Shown one piece after another: positions 49,386-61,029 of a DNA stretch of 64,000 nt. Each line of letters opens with the position of its first letter. The first letter of the stretch is position 1. A program made the position numbers and the translations under genes. Source of the DNA: Mugil cephalus (lineage: Eukaryota; Chordata; Actinopteri; Mugiliformes; Mugilidae); assembly GCF_022458985.1 (NCBI RefSeq), contig NC_061771.1, forward strand, positions 18,158,001 to 18,222,000. The letters run 5' to 3'. Under the pieces are notes generated by a model. The model did not search any database. It saw only the letters and a program-made list of their open reading frames with translations, and had not been told where the DNA came from.

Positions 49386-49916
49386 CAGTGATCAGCCACA
49401 ACAATAAAACCGCTGACCGGAGAAGTAATTGATAATGATCATCTTGTGACAACTCAACGTTCTAACACTTTTGGACCTGGCTTTCGTGTGGATGTTACCT
49501 AGATATGTACCAGCCACCTGGACCAGACCAGACACCCCCACCCCACACTCTTAATGACACTCTTTGATGGCAACAACCATCCCGACACAGTGACACACAT
49601 ACAAATATTATTAGATTGTGGGCTCAACAAAACATGAAAAAAATAAATAAATAAATAACACACGGTGTTTACCTGGCCTCCAAAGTCACTAGATCCCAAA
49701 CTGATCAATTGTCTGGAATAAGCCAGATCCACAGAGCCTCCTACCCTCAACCCATAGGACCCAAGGGGTCCCACTAACAACATCCTGTTACCAGACAGCA
49801 CAGGACACCCTCAGAAGACCCACGTCCATTCTCTGATAGCTCACAACTGTTTCGTAGGCACGTGGGAAACCTGCATTATATTTGGATGGCGGTCATAATG
49901 TTATGTCTGCTCTGTG
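49386..49916 (+). mobile_element. Tc1-like DNA transposon remnant
   Basis: The left end CAGTGATCAGCCACAACAAT and the right end GGTCATAATGTTATGTCTGC then TCTGTG form imperfect terminal inverted repeats. Both ends are flanked by TA, the Tc1/mariner target. The interior keeps decayed words from a familiar teleost copy (GGCCTCCAAAGTCACTAGAT, CAGCACAGGACACC). Those encode the C-terminal part of the transposase in intact relatives, but here the frame is destroyed and most of the gene is deleted. It sits about 90 bp upstream of the smim31 coding exon. Confidence 0.75.
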
Positions 49917-50014
49917 TATTCAAGTGTCTAAATTCATGAAATTGTCATGAATTCCGCACCCTCACGTTACATGCTTCATAATAATCTCATGCTTTGTGTT
50001 GTGTAGTTGTGTAA

Positions 50015-50293
50015 ATGGAATTGCCATTCTCTGGCTTTGAGCTGACCTTCATCGTCGTCGCCTTTGTCGTCTTCTCCCTCTTCAGCCTGGCTTCAGTTTG
50101 CTTCCAGCCACAAGGAGCCCAGCCAGGTGTGCAGCCCTCCTCTGTTGTCAGACACACACGGTCAAATGTCAGTTTATCTAATGCTCGTCGCATGTGCTCT
50201 CTTTCAGAAGAAGAGCTCAGTGAAATCAAGAAATCTCAACATTGTAACAGGAAGCAGAGAGTGATGACCAAACAAGCTGAATCAGAGCATTAG
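50015..50293 (+). CDS. smim31: Small integral membrane protein 31
   Basis: Preferred model: exons 50015-50126 and 50208-50293 with an 81-nt phase-1 intron (CAG/GTGTGC ... TTTCAG/AAGAAG), giving 65 residues (human 71). An acceptor at 50007 (TTGTGTAG) shows that the start lies early in a downstream exon, so 5' untranslated exons are expected upstream. The N-terminus MELPFSGFELTFIVVAFVVF continues SLFSLASV and closely matches human SMIM31, with the single transmembrane helix at about 10-29. The tail is hydrophilic and charged (EEELSEIKKSQHCNRKQR), as in human. The unspliced frame also stays open and would give 92 residues; the spliced form is preferred because it brings the Glu run next to the membrane segment. 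A poly(A) signal AATAAA is at 50358. Molecular function not known to me. Position between marchf1 and apela agrees with human 4q32. Confidence 0.88.
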   Translation: MELPFSGFELTFIVVAFVVFSLFSLASVCFQPQGAQPGVQPSSVVRHTRSNVSLSNARRMCSLSEEELSEIKKSQHCNRKQRVMTKQAESEH

Positions 50294-50357
50294 TTATTGT
50301 GTAGTGTTCTGGCTATAACGTCTATAACACTAGGTTTTCTAAAAGAATGAAGCTGAA

Positions 50358-50363
50358 AATAAA
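50358..50363 (+). terminator. smim31: smim31 polyadenylation signal
   Basis: AATAAA about 65 nt after the smim31 stop codon, a consistent distance for a short 3' UTR. Confidence 0.6.
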
Positions 50364-53300
50364 GTTCCCCATTCATGATGCTGCCTGCCGAGTTGTGACC
50401 ATTTAATTTTGCATAATCAATTGATAAAGAGAAAAGCAAAAACTGTCGATCAGTTACAACCCAATACCATTCAATAGTACTACAAACCATTGCCTCTAAA
50501 ATTAAAGCACAGTTGAAGTAACAACAAGATAACAACAAACAACAAGATAATTTAAACAAATCAGTCCAAGAAACTCCTGCTTGACAAAGAGCCACGTCAA
50601 CAGTTTATATTATAACCAGGCTGCTGCTGGAAACGATCTATACTAGATAACAATTTGCATGAAACTGTACATAATATCTGTATTTTTCATAGTGTGATTA
50701 ATATTTACGTTCATATTTTTATTCATATTTATATTCCATTCCCTTCTGATTCTGATTTAGATTATATTTGTTTCTTGTGACGATAAAGACTATTCTTATC
50801 GTATTGTTTTCTTAATATTGGATATTATTATATTAACATTTATGAGCCTGAGATTTAGCGCAGTACAATTTCATTAAGGTGCATTCATTTTCACTAATGT
50901 ACCTCTTGAACTGAGTGTACAGGTCACCTTGACTTGCTTTCAGAGTATTTGCTCTTTAGCTCCACCTACAGTTTTCATATGGTATCAGTGAACTGTGAAT
51001 AAAACACACAACAAAGATGGAAAGAGTCAAACTAGATAAAGTTGAAACTATGACAGAAACTCCACCCGTTCTTCTGTGTGCTTCTTTTTATTTTTACCTG
51101 CTGATTGTTCAGACAAGTGCCAGAAAAATACAAGCTGCACACGGGCCTGTGTGTCCAGTGAAGCCGCTGTGTCTGAGTTAGGATTTAACAAACCGAGTGA
51201 CTTTTGGCCCCTGCGGACCTTGTGGGGTGACATCCCAGGGGGTTAGAGGCTGCTCCCTGTTGAGTTTGCCCCTTGACCTCTGAGCCCTCCGTCACTCCTC
51301 CGCAGTCAGCCGTCTAGTTGTTGACACAGAGGGGAGGAGGAGCTCGAGAAAATAAGTTAACCAACTCCTTAGACTCTACGTTTTTTAAGGGTGCAGGAGA
51401 GAAAAAAAAGAGAAAGAAGCCTGACTGACTCGGCGCGTGTGATGTGCTGATGGTCCGTACTGACTGTGTATTGGGTGTGCACTGCTGTTCATGTGTATAT
51501 GCGTCCATTGGGGTCTGTATTGGGCAAATGGAGATAAAGGGTCTTAAAAGTAATTAAGCTCTGGCCGGCTGCGGACCTCATTAACACTGACGACCGTATG
51601 GCATAACAACAGGCCCACCATCAGTCTAACGATGGACAACAAACTGACCCATCAGATCACAATCAACACCTGCGCACGCACATAGGACTACACCCCGGAG
51701 ATTTCAGACATCACGGCACATTTCATCTCAGCCCGTTCACTCCACCGCCCACACTCTCCTGTATGTCCACCTGAATGAGCGCATAATGAAGTCACCGCGA
51801 GGTCAATGAAATTCTCTTCTTTTCTTCTCAGAAAAGCTTCTCAGTATAACATCTGCAACAAACCATCATACAAGAAATGCAAACTTTTCTTTGAAGGAAA
51901 ACGTTACGTGAACAAATCCAAAGAGTCCAAAGAAATGCAGAGTCATCCTATACACAGCAAAACATGGGCAATGTGAATAAAACCCTCTATGCCATTGTAG
52001 CTAATATTCTATCAGCTAGGAAAACAGATTAGATAATGAATAATTGTATAAATGTTTCAAAGTCCATCTGCTGGACCATTTAATGAACGGTCGGTCCTAT
52101 ATCACCACCACAGTGCGGTTTAGTCGACTGTAAGGTTTGTGGTGACTTGCAGCTGATGAAAAACCTTCCACTGGTCACTGTACTGTATATAAATGTGTAC
52201 CTGCAGCAATGTTCACATCAATGGAACAGAAACAGGGTCATTTTATGAGGCACTGTTCCTCTTAACAGGTTTTATCAGAGAGGAAGTACCTTATCTGTGA
52301 ACCCTGGTCAGGATATGATGGGAGAGGAAGGAGAAGAAAGTGAGATTTCGGGAGGGGAGGAGAGGCCGAAGCTTCCACATTCAGTCGTAAAGATCACAGC
52401 TAAAGGGAAGATCACGACTGCTGTAAGGTTTGTTGTAATGACAGCACTGGAGTCCAACTATTTCCTGAGTTGCACAATGGTTCAGAATGAAAGCAGCAAT
52501 ACAAAATGGAGAAGAGCAAATGAAAGCTCACATATATTAATGAAACTATCATTTGGTTTTTGTGTCTAAAATACTCATTACTAGCTTTCTATCTTCAGTG
52601 GTGGTTATAGGTGCAGTGCTTTTTCAGTTCAACCACATATTGAAGTGAACAGTTCTCAGTCTGTTCTCATTGTGAGGGTCTAGATTAAGTTTGGTGAAAA
52701 GTGTTCAAGGCAAAAGGTAAAATGTTCGAAATTTATATTTGAGATGTTGGGACTGAGGCAACGGTTGGAAATTCGAGTCTAAACCTTAACTGAAATCAGG
52801 AGCTACCTTGACTAAAGTGTCAGCAGATTTGACAACTAGCTGTGGCTAGATTTTAAATTGGTTGTAGGCTCCAGGTCCTTTGTGAGGATGAACTGTTGCA
52901 GAAAATGGACGGATGGACACATTTTAGGTAAAACCAGGAACCAGAAAATTTTGAAAAAACAAAAAACAACCATTTTGATTATTGATTCAATGTATGAAGC
53001 AAAAACATCCAATGCTACCCATGTGTGAGGACTTACACCTGTTTTCTATTATTGTAATCTGATTATTTTTGGATTTGAAAGTATTTAGATGTATTCAGAA
53101 TATACAATAAGGTGGATTTATTTTTGTCAACATCAAAAATACCCTGACATTAATCATCCAAACAGAGGAGTGAGGTTTCTCTGTGACCTGCAGCCCCGCT
53201 GCCAAGGTACTGAGGCACTTTAATAGGAGGTTGGCCTGTGTGTGGGACTCTCTCGTAGGGGAGTGTTTGAGGAGGCTGGGTAATCCTTGTAAAGACGTAT

Positions 53301-53777
53301 AATCCCCAGGAAGAGCAAATATTACAACATGCCATGCCCTAATCAGTCACACACACACCAGTGGGAGAATTTGGTACGCTTCACTAGTGCGTTTTTAAGG
53401 GCAGATGGAGAGAAATGGAGAGGGTTCATTTTGGTGACACAGAGGTTTGGCTGAGGTTAGTGGGCAGCGGATACCAGGTGGCTGTGAATGACAATTGAGA
53501 CGTGATTAGCATATTCAAATTGGGGGAAAATAAAAGTTTTTTAAAAGACAATGGCAGCTGATATGCAAAGAGTTGCTTGCCACAGAAACAAACCACATAC
53601 CTCAGCTGAGTGTTTGTGGCGAGATGAATGAGTGTCTGTACGTGAATGTGTGGTCTGTGCGTTGGCCAAATCCATGAGGAATCTCTGTCATTTCAAGCAG
53701 CATTTTTGCAAACGTCATAAAGCAATAAAGGGAACATTTTAAAAGACAAAATTACACAGACGCGCGCACACACACAC

Positions 53778-53809
<32 letters not shown>

Positions 53810-55240
53810 ACATGCTACAATAAAAAACTAAAAAACAGAAAGACTTGCCTCTTTTGTCTGTTTTTCAGAGCTAAAGAGAGTTGGCGGTCCAGATGCTTGT
53901 TCAAAGTCTCTGTAACTGTTTTGAGCTCCATGGTCCATTAGTGTCCTGCTGCTTCTCTAATCCTCATTCACATGTAATGGCTGACATTTCATCTTAATGT
54001 GTTAATTCATTAGCTGGGTGCTGAATGGAGAGTCTCAGTCCACAGAGACGGCCGTAAGCAGACACGCTAATGAGTCCCCACACCAGCGGTAACCGCAGAG
54101 GTAATGCCGAGAGACGTGGGTTACCTGGTTCAGGAGAATCCCCTGGTGTACCACCAGCTGACAACCTGGATGAGAGGCAGAGCCAAGTATTGCTCGGATT
54201 TTTACGCGATAACAGTGCGAGCACCGTGCAGATGAGTGGTGCCAGTATTTCAAGAAATAAAAGGTAAAATTTTGAAAATCAAATGGGAAAAAAAAACATA
54301 CATCTATCTTGACTTCAGACTTAGACTCAACTTTATTGATCCCTTTGGGATGACTGACTAAACATAACTGCTTTTTATGGCTCTACCCACCAAGACCATA
54401 TAAACTGGGTGGGCTCCTGCACGTTTGTGTGCAACCAAAACAAAAACAGTAAGAAAAACACATCGTTAGGAAATATTTTCAACAACAACACAACTCACCA
54501 AAACTCATCAGCAATTAAACAAAACAAAAAATGACAGTCACGTCCTAAATACCAAAGTAAAGTAACTCAACCAAATTCAATATTCTGCTCTCTTTTGAAA
54601 AAAATAAATAAAAATACTGTGTTTTTAAACTGTGCTGTGTCACTTCTATCCTCCACTGAGAGAAATTAGCAGGTAAACTCAAACACAAAACAAAGAGAGG
54701 CCTCCATGCTGACATTCGGAGACACTAGCATCCCAGACAGACTTTTCTAGTCCAGCGCATCCTGGATTTTATTCAACGACGGACCACTGCCCCAAAATGC
54801 TTGATGCAAACAGCCCCCACCTCGTCCTCAGCACCACCCAAAAGCCCCAGATGTGTGTGTGTGTGTGTGTCCTCATCTGTGCGGGGGCAGGGGAGGACAG
54901 AGGGAGGAGGGGTCTCCTTCTCCAAGGACCTGCTACTTTCAGCTACAGCTCCTTTAAATCTTTGCTCTAATGTTTTAAGTGATAACTCAAACCTGGCTGC
55001 TTCTTCCGCTCCCTTTCAACATTTCAGTCAGTCACATGTGCACGCACACACATGATGCAGCATAAGAGTATATGTGTTGAAGGAGGCAGGGAGGGTGCAG
55101 GGAGGGGGCTTCCTGTCATTTGAATTACCCTCTACATGTGGGGTCAATATGTGCATTGGTTTAAGTGTGTGTGTGTGTGTGTCAGGGGTTGAGGTGGGGG
55201 CTAAAGTGGGAGCTACACCCCCTCCACGCTCTCCCCCCTC
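50364..55240. other. Intergenic interval between smim31 and apela
   Basis: No coding exon supportable. Includes a LINE-like tail at about 52.85-52.92 kb (ending AAAATGGACGGATGGAC), an AC-rich microsatellite at 53.76-53.81 kb and a retroposon-like word block at about 54.32-54.35 kb (AACTTTATTGATCCCTTTGG). The rest is unremarkable. It may hold apela enhancers, but none can be read directly. Confidence 0.45.
53760..53810. repeat. (AC)n microsatellite
   Basis: Interrupted CA-type dinucleotide repeat in intergenic sequence. Confidence 0.85.
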
Positions 55241-55255
55241 CCCCCTGTGAGTCCG

Positions 55256-55261
55256 TATAAA
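55256..55261 (+). promoter_or_regulatory. apela: apela TATA box
   Basis: TATAAA inside a C/G-rich stretch about 300 bp upstream of the apela start codon. Spacing and surrounding GC content fit a focused core promoter with a 5' UTR of roughly 270 nt; the start site itself is inferred. Confidence 0.6.
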
Positions 55262-55561
55262 GCAGGAGGGGGGATAGGTACCTTTGTCACTTTGCTCAGA
55301 GACACTCTCACTGGACACACAAACGCTCTGGACACACATTCCTCGGAGACATATCGACTGTCCTCAGAAAAGACTGTGTACTCCTGGATTCTCCCCATCG
55401 CGGGCCCTGTATCACAGTTAGTGAGAAGAGAGGTGGAGAGAGCTGAAACACACCGAACACCATCTGTCCAGTCCGGACCAGAGCCAAGAAGGACAGACTT
55501 CTTCTTCTTTTTTTTTTTTTTTTGGAAAAATAATTGTTAATTAGCAAACAGCTGCTCAGCC

Positions 55562-57346
<1,785 letters not shown>

Positions 57347-57632
57347 GGTAAGACATGTGTTTCCCGAGTATTAGGAGGTTATGAGCTGAGCTGCGCGGCA
57401 CAAAACCTGGGTTAGTTACTGCAGGGCGGGCAGGTGGCGGTTAAGAAGGTGTGTGTGATTAGTGGCAGAGTTGTGCGTTCATGCAGAACAGGGGTGCACG
57501 GGGAGAAGGCTCAGACATAAATCTCACTAATGATGAACTGGAAGGTTTTAGCACCGTGAGGAGCGTTTGGACAGGAAAGCCTGAGCTCAACTCACCATAG
57601 TAGGATACTAAAAAACTGTTTTTCCATTACAG

Positions 57633-58125
57633 CCAGAGGCCCAGCACCGATGGTGAGCTAAGGAGAGAAATATGAACTGCAGTGTGGCACAAACACCATG
57701 GACGGATCCTGGTACAGAGACTCAGACCTGGAAGAAGGGGGAAAAAAAACTATGGGATCTGCAAACCAAAGACTATAATCTACATGTAGCTGCTGTTACA
57801 CACATCCTGCAGCTGCAGAAATCTGTTCAAAGTCAGACTCACCTTGGCAACGACTCATTCCTGTTCTAATCTGAACCATGAAATGTTACGGCCGCACAGA
57901 TCTGGCTCTGGCCAGTTGAGAGCACCGCCCCACGTTCTTTTAATGTCAAGAAAAGAAGGAGCAAAGGAGTCGAGACAACATTTATCTTTAAGCCCGACTC
58001 AAGAGCTGTGGACCAAAGAGCAAGAAATATTGTTATAGCATCTACAAAGTGTTTATAATGCGTGTATGCACTTCAAATGTTTATTGATTTAAGCTTTTTA
58101 ATAAAAAAAAATTATAAACATGCAG
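57633..58125 (+). other. apela: apela 3' UTR exon
   Basis: Begins after the acceptor TTTTTCCATTACAG and ends after AATAAA at 58100-58105. No coding potential continues from exon 2. The 3' UTR of mammalian Apela has been reported to act as a regulatory RNA; whether that holds here cannot be read from the sequence. Confidence 0.6.
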
Positions 58126-59216
58126 CTCGTCTTTGTGCTTGTGGTGAACTGAATGAGTACATAAACAAATAAATGTGGTCATTTTGTATACTTTAAGTGT
58201 TCTAGGTAGACGTTGTAACACCTCGTCCTGGTGATTCAAATCAAACAGGATCACGATACCTGCAGGATTCCTGTTAAACTCCGGGCTCATGGGAAAGGAG
58301 TCGTAAACGCCGCGCTCCCTGCCGAGTTACGAATGCCACAGCATAAAGGAATCACAATGGGGAACAAACACCAAGGGCTCAAATGACAATCTCGATATTT
58401 CGTTAACGCAGATTCCCGTGACTAGTGAAATTTAACACAGAAAAGGTGAGGCGGGAAACGGGCAGTCACACCAGCTAACGTTGACACTGTAGAGTTTCCA
58501 TTGTTCTCCTTCGGCTCTCGGTACATTACACAAGATAAACACAAACCAGTGGCTACCTACGTGCGTACAAGCACTGTGTCGACTCTTATCCTGAGAACGG
58601 TTTAAACACAAATGAAATAATCAAAACGAGTATTAAACATTTATTGGAGTTTGATCACAAATACACAACCTTAATGAATAGATATCCTATCACCAAATAA
58701 AGCACATAAACACATGATTGATACCCAACAAACAGATAAAATAAAGACTCGACAGCGTTCTCTCTGGCAGGTAAGTGGTGACCTCGCCGTCCTTAGTGCA
58801 GACAGATGATCACTGAACAGCCTCCCAGCTCGGTTGCTTTCATGGTAACAAAAGCGGCAGCATGCACGGGTCACCGGGGGTCGTAACACGGTGATAAAAA
58901 CCCCTCACCTCTGATCTGTGACCCACGACTCCTCCTCTCCGCCCGCCACTTTGCAATCCTTAACTGTCCTCCACTTTCAGTCCACCTCCTCCTCCTGCGT
59001 TATCAGTCCATCTCTGGTGAGGGAGCCTCACTGAGGAGCTCACAAGTGCATTTGCTTACTTTAGTCTTTTATCCAGCGTATCCCGCAGCTTCAGTCCTCT
59101 CCTTTAAAAGCTGCCACCTTCTCTCCGAGTTAAAATGATTAGGCTCTTTCTCCAAAGGGCCGGAGGGTGCCGTCGGCCGGCTCGACACAAAAAAAAAAAA
59201 GGAGGCCGGGCCGACG
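58126..59216 (-). other. tmem192: Probable tmem192 3' UTR and apela-tmem192 spacer
   Basis: The two genes converge here. On the minus strand an AATAAA (TTTATT at 58640-58645 on plus) could end tmem192 about 575 nt after its stop codon. No other gene seen. Confidence 0.4.
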
Positions 59217-60410
59217 TTAGTGCTGAGCGGTGAGGTTGAGCAGCCTCTTGCTCAGTAAGGTGTTGTGCTGCTTCAGGTACTCTATCAGGTCGGCCTGCTT
59301 CTCCACCACCTCCTCCAGACTGGAGCTCCCTCTGTGACACAAATAACAGCACATGAGCCCTTTTTTCACATCTGGAACTCGTAAAGCTGCTGGTTTTATT
59401 CGTCTGTTTGAGGAAAAATGTCCTGAGCAGCCGCTTAAAAGGAAAAACGGAGGTGATCTCTGGTGTTGCTTAATTATGTGCTGGAGAAATTGCAAAGCAA
59501 AAAGCTCCTGTTGATAAGATACTACTTTTCAAAAGTACAGGAACTTTAGGGTTGGGGTTTGTAGGTTTGCTAATATGTCAAGTGCTTGCAGCATTTCATA
59601 ATGTGGTTTGCAAAATCAAATTTCTAAATCTTGGTTGCATTTTTTATTTTCTACGACTACTCGTCTCTTGACACACAGATCCCAACTTCAACTATGAATC
59701 ACATAGTGCAGCCTTTATTTATACTTTCACTAAGTGCCTTTTTGTCTTCAAAAATATTTTTTGACATTTATGAGTCAGATGTTTGTGTAATAGTGGTGCC
59801 GCGCTTCCCTTCGGTCTGACAAACAACAGGAGAGAAAAAGGTCTCATTTTCTCAGCTTCTCACTACTAAACCCCTAAAATACTTTCATCAGATTGTTTTT
59901 ATTGGAAAACAACAGTTCTATTCTCCAGCCTATTTTGTTTCTGGACAATATTAAGTTTGGGTTAATTTCTATTTGATGTATAAAACCTTTCAGTGTTGCT
60001 GTATTTTTCCATTTTTTCCCCCACATTCATGAACATATCTTTAGGATTGATATTCCACTGTACAACTGCTCATGTTTACATGCACTAACAGTATCATCTT
60101 CTTGCAAAACTACTTGACAATTAAACAAGAACATTTTAATGTGCCTGTGATTATTCAACATCCTGCTGCTGAAGCCTCTTCGTTACAGTGCCGTCGTTTG
60201 GTTCCAATGTTTTCAGGGAAGAAACGCAAACCTGACACCGCTACCGCTTCTACTGAAAGTGTGTAAAAAGAGACGTTCAGACGCGGTGAGTGAACCGTTT
60301 GTACCTGAAGCCGGTCTCCGTCGGCAGGCTCGTGACGCTGTAGGTGTGGGACAGATCTTCTTGGCTCACATCTGGTGCAGATCTCTCCCTGTTGTAGCGA
60401 AACACCTTGA
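59217..60410 (-). CDS. tmem192: Transmembrane protein 192, last two coding exons (partial)
   Basis: Two minus-strand exons, 60410-60305 and 59331-59217, join in phase (AG/A gives Arg) and encode the C-terminal 73 or so residues. They read [18 protein letters not shown], then [15 protein letters not shown], then [20 protein letters not shown] and [17 protein letters not shown]. This matches the cytosolic tail of human TMEM192 (ETGFR-SSLEE-VEKQ-IEYLK-HN-LLSKRLL). That tail follows four transmembrane helices and forms a coiled coil next to the dimerising cysteine region. TMEM192 is a late-endosome/lysosome membrane protein, best known as a lysosomal tag. The exons for the helices are not found between 60.4 kb and the right edge, so they must lie beyond it and the entry is partial because of the window. 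It converges with apela, as in the human 4q32 order. Confidence 0.93.
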
Positions 60411-60989
60411 CTGGAAACACAAACAGAAGCACGTTCCCTCGATTTTTACAAAAAGCTTCGAAACTAAAAGCTACACACACTGTTGAGCAGCGAGAGCTTT
60501 CCTCCGGGGTTAGAGACTCAGGTGAGAAGTGGCACGCATTTGTTTTTTTGTTTTTTTTTTATTGTTTTCCATCCCTCTCTTTCTCCTAAACACACACAAG
60601 CTGTTATATCCTGCACTTAGTTCTTATGGGCTGCCATATCCTGCACTCAAACCTCTAATTCTCACACCCTAAACATACACCTTTACACACGGGGTAGGGC
60701 TAGCGGGGAGGCGTGGGTGCGGCAGGCACAGCGGCAGTAAAAGGAGCCACAGCTAAAATATATGTTGGAGTTGCTTGAATCGTGATAAGACCCCGTTGTG
60801 AGTGTGTGTGTGTGTATGTGTGGAAAGGCAGAAGGAGGAGCTGATAAGACTTGAGTGTCATTAGCCAGAGGAAATTGTCAGGGAGGTTCTAAAGAGCGCT
60901 ATCTTTACTTTGCTACAGTGCAGCATCTCTGCATCCACACTAACACACAATCCAAAGAAATACTGCACATTCCTGCATAATGAGGCCCT

Positions 60990-61029
<40 letters not shown>

